A program made the position numbers and the translations under genes. The notes beneath the pieces were generated by a model. It saw only the letters and a list, made by a program, of their open reading frames with translations. It was not told the origin of the DNA and did no database searches. From positions 372,001 through 436,000 of the forward strand of contig NZ_QJVB01000001.1 in assembly GCF_003397705.1 (NCBI RefSeq): a stretch of DNA of 64,000 nt, in the 5' to 3' direction. This document shows, in pieces, positions 34,034-42,617 of this stretch; position 1 is the first letter of the stretch, and each line of letters starts with the position of its first letter. Source of the stretch: Gardnerella swidsinskii. Lineage in GTDB: Bacteria > Actinomycetota > Actinomycetes > Actinomycetales > Bifidobacteriaceae.

Positions 34034-34795
34034 ATGACTCAAATCAAGGATATGTTGGAATCTGTAAAACCGATTCGCGTTGACGGTCGTGATGTTGACG
34101 AGCTCCGACCTGTGCACATAACACGTAAATTTACTGATGTTCCTGAAGGTTCTGTGCTTATTGAGTGTGGCAATACGCGCGTAATGTGTACCGCAACTTT
34201 TACGGTTGGTGTGCCTCGTTGGCGTAGAGATTCCGGTTTGGGTTGGGTAACTGCCGAATATTCTATGCTTCCTAGAGCAACAGCTGAGCGAACTGATCGC
34301 GAATCTGTGCGTGGAAAAATTGGTGGTCGCACTCACGAAATTAGTCGTCTTATTGGTCGCTGCTTGCGCGGTGTAGTCGATATGAAAGCGATGGGTGAGT
34401 GCCAGATTCAAATTGATTGCGACGTGTTGCAAGCGGATGGTGGAACTCGTACTGCTTCCGTAACTGGAGCTTATGTAGCTTTGGTAGATGCGCTTCATTG
34501 GGCAGAAAAGAATGGTCATATTCGCTCTGCTGCAAATGTTATTAAGGATTCTATTTCCGCTGTTTCTGTAGGCGTTATTAACGGCACTCCTATGCTGGAT
34601 TTGCCTTATGTTGAGGACAGTCAAGCTATGACAGATATGAATGTAGCTATGACAGGTTCCGGTACTTTCATTGAAATTCAGGGCACTGCAGAACATCGTC
34701 CATTTAATCGCGACGAATTAAATACGTTACTTGATTTGGCAACTAAAGGTAATCGCGAATTGCAAGCTGCTCAAAAAGCCGCTTTAGCAAAATAG
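34034..34795 (+). CDS. rph: Ribonuclease PH
   Basis: Phosphorolytic 3'-5' exoribonuclease that trims tRNA precursors; 253 residues. It matches the family along its length: [64 protein letters not shown] segment ([16 protein letters not shown]), [20 protein letters not shown] and VEIQGT-like [17 protein letters not shown] is 5 bases before ATG 34034. rdgB follows 22 bases after the stop, as is standard. Confidence 0.96.
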   Translation: MTQIKDMLESVKPIRVDGRDVDELRPVHITRKFTDVPEGSVLIECGNTRVMCTATFTVGVPRWRRDSGLGWVTAEYSMLPRATAERTDRESVRGKIGGRTHEISRLIGRCLRGVVDMKAMGECQIQIDCDVLQADGGTRTASVTGAYVALVDALHWAEKNGHIRSAANVIKDSISAVSVGVINGTPMLDLPYVEDSQAMTDMNVAMTGSGTFIEIQGTAEHRPFNRDELNTLLDLATKGNRELQAAQKAALAK

Positions 34796-34817
34796 AAGAG
34801 ATTGAAGGAGAACGGGC

Positions 34818-35504
34818 GTGAAGCTTATTGTGGCAACACATAATGAGGGAAAACTCGTTGAAATCAAGCAAATTTTAGAGGAGCAATTGTCGAAACTTGC
34901 AGACAGTTTCGAGTTAGTAACTGCAGGTTCTCTTGGCTTGCCTGATCCTGTGGAAACTGGCGTGACTTTTGAACAGAATGCTTTGCTCAAAGCGCGTGAT
35001 GTTGCTGCAAGAACAGGTTATCCCGCTATTGCAGACGATTCGGGTCTTATCGTTGATGTGCTTGGTGCTGCCCCTGGTATTCTTTCTGCTAGGTGGAGTG
35101 GTGTGCATGGAGATGATAAAGCTAATAATGAGCTTCTTTTGCGCCAACTTTCTGATATCCCAGATCAATGTCGTACTGCTCGTTTTCGTTGTGCTGCAGC
35201 TCTTGCTATTCCGGATGGGTGCAGTGAGGTTCCTGAAGGCAGTGTTATGTCGCATTCTCACGGCTTTGAGACTGTTCGAGTCGGAGAAATGGTTGGTCAC
35301 TTGTTGCGCGAGGCGCGCGGAATTAATGGTTTCGGCTATGATCCGCTGTTTGTGCCAGATCTTCAGCCTATTCGCGATGGTGTGCAAATGAAAGGTTTGA
35401 CTAGTGCAGAGCTGACTCAAGAAGAAAAGAATGCTATTTCGCACAGAGGTAATGCTTTGCGCGCACTTTTGCCGGAGTTGCAGGCATTATTTATTACTGA
35501 ATAA
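34818..35504 (+). CDS. rdgB: XTP/dITP pyrophosphatase (non-canonical purine NTP hydrolase), GTG start
   Basis: Removes inosine and xanthosine triphosphates from the nucleotide pool; 228 residues. It has KLIVATHNEGKLVEIKQIL (substrate loop), ETGVTFEQNALLKAR, PAIADDSGLIVDVLGAAPGILSARWSG and NGFGYDPLF, ending HRGNALRALL. The start is GTG 34818, 7 bases after AAGGAG. A Gly/Glu/Ser stretch (DGCSEVPEGSVMSHS) replaces the shorter loop of most relatives. Confidence 0.95.
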   Translation: MKLIVATHNEGKLVEIKQILEEQLSKLADSFELVTAGSLGLPDPVETGVTFEQNALLKARDVAARTGYPAIADDSGLIVDVLGAAPGILSARWSGVHGDDKANNELLLRQLSDIPDQCRTARFRCAAALAIPDGCSEVPEGSVMSHSHGFETVRVGEMVGHLLREARGINGFGYDPLFVPDLQPIRDGVQMKGLTSAELTQEEKNAISHRGNALRALLPELQALFITE

Positions 35505-35517
35505 GCGAAAAATTTCG

Positions 35518-35598
35518 TGCGCGAGATGGGACTTGAACCCACACGTCGTAAGACACAGGAACCTAAATCCTGCGCGTCTACCATTCCGCCACTCGCGC
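35518..35598 (-). tRNA. tRNA-Leu (anticodon UAG)
   Basis: Class II tRNA. Acceptor GCGCGAG/CTCGCGC, anticodon arm CAGGA-TTTAGGT-TCCTG with anticodon TAG, long variable arm, T-loop TTCAAGT. No CCA in the DNA. It is convergent with rdgB, whose stop lies 14 bases away. Confidence 0.93.
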
Positions 35599-35668
35599 AT
35601 AGACTCATATAAACAATCGAGCGAATAAAAACAAATCAAAAGTATTAATACACTCGAGTGAGTCAGAG

Positions 35669-35741
35669 AGCCACTTGACAGAATCGAACTGTCGACCTTC
35701 TCATTACGAGGGAGACGCTCTACCGACTGAGCTAAAGTGGC
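35669..35741 (-). tRNA. tRNA-Thr (anticodon CGU)
   Basis: Acceptor GCCACTT/AAGTGGC, D-arm with AGCTCAGTCGGTAGAGC, anticodon loop CTCGTAA (anticodon CGT), T-loop TTCGATT. The last anticodon-stem pair is C opposite T, a mismatch next to the loop. No CCA in the DNA. Confidence 0.92.
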
Positions 35742-35839
35742 ATGTTGCCCGAGACGCATTCGCGACTCGCGCACAAATCAAACACTATATATCATATTTT
35801 TGAATTTGTCCAATTTGGCGCGTCGTGCAATAGATAATG

Positions 35840-35873
35840 CTCCAAATGTGAGATAATTTCCTCGCGTTTGGAG
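35840..35873. repeat. Family B palindrome, copy 3 (34 bp)
   Basis: CTCCAAATG at the left and CTCGCGTTTGGAG at the right, nearly identical to 25237-25270. Confidence 0.78.
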
Positions 35874-35892
35874 TGATAAACCACAGATAACC

Positions 35893-35926
35893 CTCCAAAT
35901 GCAGGGTAGGTTGCGCGCGTTTGGGG
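35893..35926. repeat. Family B palindrome, copy 4 (34 bp)
   Basis: CTCCAAATG and GCGCGTTTGGGG, the same 34-bp span as copies 2 and 3, 19 bases after copy 3. Confidence 0.7.
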
Positions 35927-36094
35927 CACTGCACATCCTCAAACTACAAATTTTTATGTGTAAATTATCAGTGTGATTGTGTTCATTTTTGTGTTAAGCT
36001 TCGCGTGTTTCTGTCTGCTTTTGTGAGTATCTTGTGAATTGGACTATAGTGACGGTTGCTGTCACGTCAGTTGAAGAAATGAAAGGACCTTACA

Positions 36095-37789
36095 ATGGCC
36101 ATCAATCCGCCAGTTGACGCCGTAAAAACCCCAGAGTGGGCTGCATTGCAGAAGCATTACGACGAGTTGCAATCAGAAGGCGTTTGCCTGAAGAAGTGGT
36201 TTGCAGAGGATGCAAATCGCGTGGATAAGTTGAGCTTCGAAGCTGGAGATCTCCACTTCGATCTTTCTAAGAATTTAATTAAGCCTGAAACTCTGAAGCT
36301 TTTCGCAGATCTTGCAAAGGCAGTTAAGCTTGACGAGCGCACTAAGGCAATGTACACCGGCGTGCACATTAACAATACTGAAGATCGTGCAGTTTTGCAT
36401 ACTGCTTTGCGTCGTCCTGCAGAGGATGCTGGCAAGTTCATTGTTGACGGCCAGGATACTGTTGCAGATGTTCGTGAAGTGTTGGGTCGCATTTACGATT
36501 TCGCTAACGAAGTTCGCTCCGGCGCTTGGAAGGGCGTTACCGGCAAGAACATTAAGACTGTTGTAAACATTGGTATCGGCGGTTCCGACTTGGGTCCGGT
36601 CATGGTTTACGAAGCTTTGAAGCCATACGCTGACGCTGGTATTAGCGCTCGCTACGTTTCTAACATTGATCCAAACGACATGGCCGAAAAGACCAAGGAT
36701 TTGGATCCAGAAACCACTTTGTTCATCATTGTTTCCAAGACTTTCACCACCTTGGAGACTTTGACCAACGCTCGTACCGCTCGTACCTGGTTGCTTAATA
36801 AGCTTCAGGAGTGCGGCGCTATTGACGGCAGCGACGCAAAGAAGGCTGAAGCTGTTGCTAAGCACTTCGTAGCTGTTTCCACCAACCTTGAAAAGGTTGC
36901 AGAGTTCGGCATTAACCCAACCAACGCCTTTGGCTTCTGGAACTGGGTTGGCGGTCGTTACTCCGTGGACTCCGCTGTTGGTACTTCTTTGGCCGTTGTT
37001 CTCGGCCCAGAGCGCTTTGAGGAGTTCTTGAAGGGCTTCCACGCAATCGATACTTACTTTGCTGAAACCCCATTCGAGAAGAATGTTGTGGTTCTTCTTG
37101 GTATGCTCAACGTTTGGTACCGCAACTTCTACAAGGTTGCTTCCCACGCTGTGCTTCCATACGATCAGTACTTGCACCGCTTCCCAGCTTATTTGCAGCA
37201 GCTCACTATGGAATCCAACGGTAAGTCTGTTCGCTGGGATGGTACTCCTGTAACAAGCGAAACCGGCGAAATCTTCTGGGGCGAGCCAGGCACCAACGGT
37301 CAGCACGCTTTCTACCAGTTGATTCACCAGGGCACTCAGCTTATTCCAGCTGATTTCATTGCATTTGTGAACACGCCAAATCCTACTAAGGATGGTGATC
37401 AGGACGTTCACGAGCTCTTCTTGGGTAACTATCTTGCACAGACCAAGGCTCTTGCATTCGGTAAGACTGCTGACGAAGTTCGCGCAGAAGGCACTGCAGA
37501 AGAGATCGTTCCAGCTCGCGTATTCAGCGGCAACCGTCCAACCACTTCCATCTTCGGCGAAGCTTTGACCCCATTCGCTTTGGGTGAATTGATTGCTCTC
37601 TACGAGCACATCACCTTCGTTGAAGGCACTGTTTGGGGCTTGGATTCTTACGATCAGTGGGGCGTGGAGCTTGGCAAGCAGCTTGCAAAGCAGATTACTC
37701 CTGCAATTTCTCAGGATGATGACGCTTTGGCAGCTCAGGATGCTTCTACGCAGAGCTTGATTCGCTTCTATCGCGCTCATCGCAAGTAA
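36095..37789 (+). CDS. pgi: Glucose-6-phosphate isomerase
   Basis: Interconverts glucose-6-phosphate and fructose-6-phosphate; 564 residues. Family signatures: [63 protein letters not shown] and [19 protein letters not shown]. Codon use here is visibly more biased (GGC, AAG, CGC, TTG) than in neighbours, which fits high expression. In bifidobacteria it feeds fructose-6-phosphate to the phosphoketolase shunt. ATG 36095 follows AAAGGA. A terminator follows. Confidence 0.97.
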   Translation: MAINPPVDAVKTPEWAALQKHYDELQSEGVCLKKWFAEDANRVDKLSFEAGDLHFDLSKNLIKPETLKLFADLAKAVKLDERTKAMYTGVHINNTEDRAVLHTALRRPAEDAGKFIVDGQDTVADVREVLGRIYDFANEVRSGAWKGVTGKNIKTVVNIGIGGSDLGPVMVYEALKPYADAGISARYVSNIDPNDMAEKTKDLDPETTLFIIVSKTFTTLETLTNARTARTWLLNKLQECGAIDGSDAKKAEAVAKHFVAVSTNLEKVAEFGINPTNAFGFWNWVGGRYSVDSAVGTSLAVVLGPERFEEFLKGFHAIDTYFAETPFEKNVVVLLGMLNVWYRNFYKVASHAVLPYDQYLHRFPAYLQQLTMESNGKSVRWDGTPVTSETGEIFWGEPGTNGQHAFYQLIHQGTQLIPADFIAFVNTPNPTKDGDQDVHELFLGNYLAQTKALAFGKTADEVRAEGTAEEIVPARVFSGNRPTTSIFGEALTPFALGELIALYEHITFVEGTVWGLDSYDQWGVELGKQLAKQITPAISQDDDALAAQDASTQSLIRFYRAHRK

Positions 37790-37834
37790 GATAGTAGTCA
37801 TATAGGCAATCGTTTTTAGTGATTGTTGGTTTAT

Positions 37835-37870
37835 AAGTCTCTTGGCGTTAATTCGTCAAGAGACTTTTTG
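37835..37870 (+). terminator. Terminator after pgi
   Basis: AAGTCTCTTG pairs with CAAGAGACTT around 12 bases, then T-run. Confidence 0.88.
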
Positions 37871-37931
37871 TTTAGCATCTGTCGCTGAGTTTTATAGGTC
37901 TCAAGTGCATTGCAATGTGTTTTGCTGCATG

Positions 37932-37960
37932 TTGACACAACTGCAACAATAATTTATAAT
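37932..37960 (+). promoter_or_regulatory. Consensus promoter of the M-box leader
   Basis: TTGACA (37932-37937) and TATAAT (37955-37960) separated by 17 bases, a perfect match to the housekeeping consensus. Confidence 0.85.
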
Positions 37961-37963
37961 AAG

Positions 37964-38105
37964 CACGGTCGGTAGGTAAGGCTACCACGGGGATAAGGGT
38001 TGCTGCCGCAACACAGTGGAGACACTGCACGCTGGTTAACAGTCGTTGTCGAATTTAAGGCTTCGACTAATGCAACGCCACCGCCCTGCGAAGCTGAAGC
38101 TTGAA
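37964..38105 (+). ncRNA. M-box (ykoK) magnesium riboswitch
   Basis: The leader reads GGTCGGTAGGTAAGGCTACC, then GGGGATAAGGGTTGCTGCC, GTGGAGACACTGCACGCTGG, TTAACAG and AAGGCTTCGAC. These match, in order, M-box consensus pieces GUUAGGUGAGGCUCCUA, GGAUA..GCUGCUGCC, UGGGUCAACAG and AAGGCUUA. It starts right after a consensus promoter. M-box RNAs fold on Mg2+ and shut off downstream expression. Downstream, ACCTCC (38164-38169) can pair with the GGAGGT (38212-38217) of the next ORF, so control could be at translation; that part is inference. Confidence 0.8.
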
Positions 38106-38163
38106 CGACGTGGCACGCTTAACATGCATTTGTGTGTTTTGGTGCGTCTCTGTTCTCTTGTAA

Positions 38164-38217
38164 ACCTCCGATTCAATGATGAAGATTTGCGCCGGCAGCG
38201 CACTAACTTAAGGAGGT
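38164..38217 (+). promoter_or_regulatory. Anti-Shine-Dalgarno / Shine-Dalgarno pair behind the M-box
   Basis: ACCTCC at 38164-38169 is complementary to GGAGGT at 38212-38217, with a GCGC/GCGC hairpin between. Pairing would hide the ribosome site of the ORF at 38226. Confidence 0.45.
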
Positions 38218-38225
38218 GATTTGCC

Positions 38226-38363
38226 GTGAAACATGACAGTAAAAGCCATAATTCTAGTACTCGTACTGATGAAGGCTCCGACACTATTGGCAGTAGTAGT
38301 TCGGATGTTCCTCCTGAATATATGAAGCCGGCAATCACCGAATTTAGGTTGCAAAACTTGTGA
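38226..38363 (+). CDS. 45-residue ORF behind the M-box (leader peptide or small protein)
   Basis: GTG start 8 bases after AAGGAGGT, one of the strongest ribosome sites in the window, so translation is likely. The product is hydrophilic (MKHDSKSHNSSTRTDEGSD, then VPPEYMKPAITEFRLQNL) with a Ser/Asp-rich first half and a PPEY segment. No family is recognised. Mycobacterial M-boxes are also followed by small ORFs. It may be a leader peptide that couples Mg2+ to expression of the transporter 270 bases downstream, or a small protein in its own right. Confidence 0.6.
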   Translation: MKHDSKSHNSSTRTDEGSDTIGSSSSDVPPEYMKPAITEFRLQNL

Positions 38364-38631
38364 AATATATAACTTACGAATACAACTTGCGAAATATAAT
38401 TTACGAAGTTAAAACGTGAGTTCTAGTTATTTGCGCCTGTAACGTAATCAATGGTGATACGGCTACGCAAGAATTTACACAAGAAAAGTTACGCAGATCT
38501 TTACGCAAGAATTTACGAAAATCTAAATAGAAATCCGCATAGAAATCTCAATAGATATCTGCGTAATAAATGAATAGAAATAAAAAATACATGAAGGTGA
38601 ACCCACTTATTGCCTATTCGAGGACTTTATT
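38364..38631. other. Spacer with degenerate short repeats before the ABC permease
   Basis: About 270 AT-rich bases. They hold scattered near-copies of TTTACGCAAGAA and ATAGAAATC-type units. No gene and no clear terminator, so the transporter could be on the M-box transcript. CGAGGAC before ATG 38632 is the ribosome site. Confidence 0.5.
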
Positions 38632-40380
38632 ATGACCGTATTTACAACTTCGCGCAAAGAAAGCGCAGGTGCGCAAGTCGACGAGAACACTCGTTTCTGG
38701 TCGGATATTATTGTGTGCGTTGGCATTATTGCCGTTTTTGGCGTAACTGCCTTCCTTATTCAGCGCATAAATCAGCCGATTGGTCCAAGTGGCATACCAT
38801 CTAAGGTATCCACGGACTTAATCAATCTGCCTTACTACACTTTGCGCTCAGTATTTCGCATGCTGATCGCATTAGTTGCATCTCTTATATTTACTATTGT
38901 TTATGGCTCTCTTGCAGCTCGCAGTCGTAGGCTTGGCAAGGTGCTTATTCCTCTTCTAGATATTTTGCAATCAGTTCCAATTCTTGGCTTCCTTTCGGCA
39001 ACTGTCACTATTTGGTTGGTAATTTTTCCTGGATCGATGCTTGGTGTTGAAGCCGCTTCGATTTTTGCTATTTTTACGAGTCAAGCATGGAATATGACTT
39101 TTTCGTTCCACCGTTCGCTGCTCAGCGAGCCAAAGGAACTGGATGAGGCAGTTCGTAGTTTGCAACTCACGCATTGGCAACGTTTCTGGGTGCTAGACAT
39201 GCCTAACGCAATGATTCCGCTGCTTTGGAATTGTATGATGTCTGTTGGAGGCGGATGGTTCTTCCTTACAGCTTCGGAAATGATTTCCGTAAATAATCAC
39301 ACTTACGCTCTTCCTGGCATCGGTAGTTTTGTGGCACAAGCTGCTGCCGAAAATAAGCTTGGTCTTATTTGGTGGGCTATTGCGTCGATGGTGATTGTTG
39401 TTTTGGCACTTGACTTCTTCTTGTGGAAACCGCTTACAGCTTGGGCTGAGCGTTTCCGCATTACGCAAAGCGCATCTGATAATGAGCGTCACAGTGCTAT
39501 TTTGACTCTTATTCGTCACTCTCATGCAGATGAAGTTATTAGTAAGCTGTTTTTGCCAATTCGCGAGTGGCTTGAAAAAGTAACGCGCCCATTCGGTCGC
39601 ACAGGCTCCAAGTGGCCTCATAAGGCTGCTCAGCATAAGCTTGGTGATTGGGTATTCAACGTTATTATGCTAATTATTGTGGCTGCTGGCGCCGCCCATA
39701 TGCTTTACTTTGTGTATACAACTGCAGGTTTGCATGAGTTCATTACTGCAGGCATGCTTGGTGGTATCACTTTTATGCGCGTTGCTGCGTTGATTTTAAT
39801 AAGCTCGCTTATTTGGGTTCCTGTTGGTGTTGTAATCGGCATGAATCCTAAGATTTCGCGTATTATGCAGCCTATAGTGCAAATTCTTGCTAGCTTCCCA
39901 GCAAACTTCATCTTCCCGTTTGCTATGGCTTGGTTTATGTCTTGGCATATTGATCTTGGTTGGGGAAGTATTATTTTGATGGCTCTTGGTACGCAATGGT
40001 ACATTCTGTTCAATGTTATTGCAGGTGCTAGTGCTATTCCGGATGATTTGCGTGAAATGACGCGCAGCTTCCGCTTGGATCGTACTTTGCGATGGAAGAC
40101 GCTTATTTTGCCGTCTATTTTCGGTTCATGGTGCACTGGCGGTATTACAGCTGCAGGCGGTGCTTGGAATGCTTCGATTGTGTCTGAGATTGTGGAATAT
40201 GGAAAGAACCACATGGAAACTCAGGGTTTGGGTGCATATATTACTAATGCAACTACTTTAGGAGATTCTGCGCGCACTTTAGTTGGCGTAACTGTTATGA
40301 GCTTGATTGTTGTTTTAAGCAACCGATTATTCTGGTCGCCAATGCAACGTATTTCCGAAAAACGTTACGTATTGAATTAG
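38632..40380 (+). CDS. ABC transporter permease with two fused NitT/TauT-like domains
   Basis: 582 residues; two membrane domains in one chain. Half 1 (about 25-275) and half 2 (about 340-575) each have five to six hydrophobic helices and a BPD-type EAA loop: EPKELDEAVRSLQLTHWQRF and IPDDLREMTRSFRLDRTLRW. These loops contact the ATPase. The arrangement resembles permeases for nitrate, sulfonate or bicarbonate importers, yet no binding protein is encoded nearby. The partner ATPase follows after 80 bases. Location behind an Mg2+ riboswitch suggests transport of Mg2+ or another ion or small ligand linked to it; substrate is not known. The spacer to the ATPase gene has AATCGACTAATAA-type direct repeats. 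Confidence 0.85.
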   Translation: MTVFTTSRKESAGAQVDENTRFWSDIIVCVGIIAVFGVTAFLIQRINQPIGPSGIPSKVSTDLINLPYYTLRSVFRMLIALVASLIFTIVYGSLAARSRRLGKVLIPLLDILQSVPILGFLSATVTIWLVIFPGSMLGVEAASIFAIFTSQAWNMTFSFHRSLLSEPKELDEAVRSLQLTHWQRFWVLDMPNAMIPLLWNCMMSVGGGWFFLTASEMISVNNHTYALPGIGSFVAQAAAENKLGLIWWAIASMVIVVLALDFFLWKPLTAWAERFRITQSASDNERHSAILTLIRHSHADEVISKLFLPIREWLEKVTRPFGRTGSKWPHKAAQHKLGDWVFNVIMLIIVAAGAAHMLYFVYTTAGLHEFITAGMLGGITFMRVAALILISSLIWVPVGVVIGMNPKISRIMQPIVQILASFPANFIFPFAMAWFMSWHIDLGWGSIILMALGTQWYILFNVIAGASAIPDDLREMTRSFRLDRTLRWKTLILPSIFGSWCTGGITAAGGAWNASIVSEIVEYGKNHMETQGLGAYITNATTLGDSARTLVGVTVMSLIVVLSNRLFWSPMQRISEKRYVLN

Positions 40381-40460
40381 ATCGACTAACAAATCGACTA
40401 ATAAATTTACTAATAAATCGCTTAAAATAACAAAATTTTATAGAAAAGATTGGCAAAATT

Positions 40461-41975
40461 ATGAATACTTTAAAGAGCAATGCAAAAAAAGTGCAATCCT
40501 CAATTACAAGCGATATTATCGACGCAAAGCACATCAGTCAAAGCTTCACTTCTGACAGTGGCACTACTCAGCACGTTTTGCACGATATTTCTTTCACTCT
40601 TCGCGAGGGTGAAATCGTGGCAATATTGGGACGTTCTGGTGCTGGAAAATCAACTTTTCTACGCACAATGGCTGGTCTTGTGCAGCCAACAGAAGGCACA
40701 GTAACATATCGCGGACGCGAGCTGACAGGCCCAAACCCAGGAGTTGCAATCGTATTTCAAACCTTCGCTCTTATGCCGTGGCTTACAGTACAAGACAATG
40801 TGGAACTTGGCTTGCGTGCTAGAGGTGTTAGTAAAGAAAAGCGTACTGAGCTTGCTTTAGCTGCAATTGATGCAATCGGTTTGGATGGCTTTGAAACAGC
40901 GTATCCTAAGGAACTTTCCGGCGGTATGCGTCAGCGAGTTGGTATTGCGCGCGCGTTGGTGCTGAGACCAGATGCATTGTTTATGGACGAGCCGTTCTCT
41001 GCTCTCGATGTGCTTACTGCTGAAAACTTGCGTCAGGAAGTTCTTAAGTTGTGGTCTAGCGAGGAGCGAGATATTAAGTCTGTGCTTATTGTGACGCACA
41101 ATATTGAAGAAGCTGTGCAAATGGCTGATCGCGTTGTGGTTCTTGGATCTCATCCAGGTCACTTAATTGCTGATGTGAACGTTGATTTACCTCGTCCTCG
41201 AGATAAGCACAGTGCTGAATTTGAAGCGATGGTTGATAATCTGTATGCTATTTTGACTGGTTCTGCTCCAGAAAGCACTGCAGAGCAAGAAGCTTCCGAA
41301 GATGCTGATTCTCAAGATCAAGCAAATAATGCAACTAATGAAGATGCTGAAGATAACGAAGCTGCAGCAATTGCAGATATGCTTATTCAGCGCCACCATG
41401 ACGATGAAGATGAAGATAAGCAAAGTGAGGATGAAGCTGAAGCAGGTGAGACAAAGGCAGAGCCTGTGGCTGTTCGGTTGCTTCCAAACGCTACACCAGG
41501 TGGTATGGCTGGTTTGCTTGACGTGATTTCTGAAAACCCAGATGGCATTGATTTGGCTGATTTGGCAGCTGATTTGTCGTTTGAGATTGATGATTTGTTC
41601 CCACTTGTCGATGCTGGCACGATGCTTAATTTGCTTACTGCAGAAAACGGTCATATTACTATCACTTCTGAGGGTGAAGAGTGGCATAATGCCGATATTT
41701 TGCACAGTAAGCAAGTTTTTGCTCGTCTTGCGATTGAACATGCGCCTCTTGTGCACGCAATTGATCAAGCTTTGAGTAGGAATCGTAACGGAAAGCTTCG
41801 TGGCGAGTTGATTTTGGATTTGTTGCGCAGCAAGCACACGGATGCTTTGGCACGTCAGCAGTTTGATATTGCAATTAGCTGGGGTCGTTACGGCGAGTTG
41901 TTTGATTATGACGCTGATGATGACGAGTTGACTCGTACAGTTGAAACTGCTCCTCTCGATGGAGTTGTGCGCTGA
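40461..41975 (+). CDS. ABC transporter ATPase with C-terminal AAA-associated domain
   Basis: 504 residues. Residues about 20-265 are a NitT/TauT-type ATPase: GRSGAGKSTFLRTMAGL (Walker A), FQTFALMPWLTVQDN (Q-loop), ELSGGMRQRVGIARALV (signature), ALFMDEPFSALD (Walker B), VTHNIEEAVQMADRVVVL (H-loop). All catalytic residues are present. A low-complexity acidic linker (about 275-335, EDADSQDQANNATNEDAEDN) leads to a C-terminal domain of about 150 residues (GGMAGLLDVISENPDGIDL, LRGELILDLLRSKHTDALA, FDIAISWGRYGELFDYD), which fits the AAA-associated C-terminal family, thought to be a sensing or regulatory module. It forms a transporter with the upstream double permease. A 14-bp hairpin follows. Confidence 0.88.
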   Translation: MNTLKSNAKKVQSSITSDIIDAKHISQSFTSDSGTTQHVLHDISFTLREGEIVAILGRSGAGKSTFLRTMAGLVQPTEGTVTYRGRELTGPNPGVAIVFQTFALMPWLTVQDNVELGLRARGVSKEKRTELALAAIDAIGLDGFETAYPKELSGGMRQRVGIARALVLRPDALFMDEPFSALDVLTAENLRQEVLKLWSSEERDIKSVLIVTHNIEEAVQMADRVVVLGSHPGHLIADVNVDLPRPRDKHSAEFEAMVDNLYAILTGSAPESTAEQEASEDADSQDQANNATNEDAEDNEAAAIADMLIQRHHDDEDEDKQSEDEAEAGETKAEPVAVRLLPNATPGGMAGLLDVISENPDGIDLADLAADLSFEIDDLFPLVDAGTMLNLLTAENGHITITSEGEEWHNADILHSKQVFARLAIEHAPLVHAIDQALSRNRNGKLRGELILDLLRSKHTDALARQQFDIAISWGRYGELFDYDADDDELTRTVETAPLDGVVR

Positions 41976-41997
41976 AATAGTGCGGAATAGTGCGGAA

Positions 41998-42029
41998 TTA
42001 TGCTCAATAATGTCCATTATTGAGCATAA
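41998..42029. repeat. Perfect 14-bp hairpin after the ABC ATPase gene
   Basis: TTATGCTCAATAAT / ATTATTGAGCATAA around GTCC. There is no long T-run, so it could be a terminator in both directions or an operator for rplS. Confidence 0.65.
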
Positions 42030-42125
42030 ATTTGATACTTGTATGCTTTCGATAAAGGGATGCCGCATAGTTCTTTTATCTTTTAGGTCTAGTCGCTTCT
42101 TATTTAAGATTGCACGGATCGGAAG

Positions 42126-42152
42126 CCCCCTAAAAAGCGAACTTTTTGGGGA
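42126..42152 (+). promoter_or_regulatory. Hairpin in the rplS leader
   Basis: CCCCTAAAAAG-CGAA-CTTTTTGGGG, a stable stem of about 10 bp with a CGAA loop, 70 bases before the rplS start. No T-run; it may be an autoregulatory leader structure. Its function is not shown. Confidence 0.45.
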
Positions 42153-42222
42153 AAGATTTGCGTAGCACATTTGTTGCTAACGCTTACTATGCGTCGATAT
42201 GCGGCGGCGATGGAGGAATATT

Positions 42223-42588
42223 ATGGTAAATGCTGTAGAAGCATTTGATGCTAAGCATCTTAAGGCTGCTGAAGAAATTCCAGCTTTCCGTCCTGGCGAT
42301 ACCGTTGACGTCAACGTTAAGATTCAGGAAGGCAACAACACTCGTATTCAGACTTTCACCGGCGTTGTGATTGCTCGTAAGGGTGCTGGCGTGCGTGAAA
42401 CTTTCGTTGTTCGTAAGGTGAGCTTCGGCACTGGTGTTGAGCGTCGTTTCCCACTTCATTCTCCAGCTATCGATTCGATTAAGCTGGTTCGTAGCGGTCG
42501 CGTTCGTCGCGCTAAGCTGTACTACTTGCGCGCTTTGCGTGGTAAGGCTGCTCGTATTGCTGAGCGTCGCGATAACTCTGCTAAGTAA
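42223..42588 (+). CDS. rplS: 50S ribosomal protein L19
   Basis: Large-subunit protein at the 30S-50S interface; 121 residues. It shows [35 protein letters not shown] and [36 protein letters not shown], the L19 core. ATG 42223 follows TGGAGGA at 6 bases. lepB and rnhB follow on the same strand, the usual actinobacterial rplS-lepB-rnhB row. trmD, which often precedes rplS, is 23 kb away here. Confidence 0.97.
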   Translation: MVNAVEAFDAKHLKAAEEIPAFRPGDTVDVNVKIQEGNNTRIQTFTGVVIARKGAGVRETFVVRKVSFGTGVERRFPLHSPAIDSIKLVRSGRVRRAKLYYLRALRGKAARIAERRDNSAK

Positions 42589-42617
42589 AATTAGAACTTA
42601 TGTGAAGGGTATTTGTT

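Larger units (their letters stand above)
35742..36094. other. tRNA-pgi spacer with two palindromes and the pgi promoter region
   Basis: About 350 bases without a gene. It holds two Family B palindromes (listed separately), the upstream region of tRNA-Thr, and a likely pgi -10 (TATAGT at about 36045-36050). AAAGGA before ATG 36095 is the ribosome site. Confidence 0.55.

Noticed and set aside
34019..34696. 225-codon open frame antisense to rph
   Set aside because: RNase PH is conserved along its full length on the plus strand. The reverse frame shows no start signal.
36275..37801. 508-codon open frame antisense to pgi
   Set aside because: It mirrors a highly expressed gene with strong codon bias, which keeps the opposite frame open. 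It has no ribosome site, and its product resembles no family.
41187..42170. 327-codon open frame on the minus strand opposite the ABC ATPase gene
   Set aside because: The sense frame has complete ABC motifs and an intact C-terminal domain. The antisense product is Ser/Cys/Ile-rich without recognisable domains.
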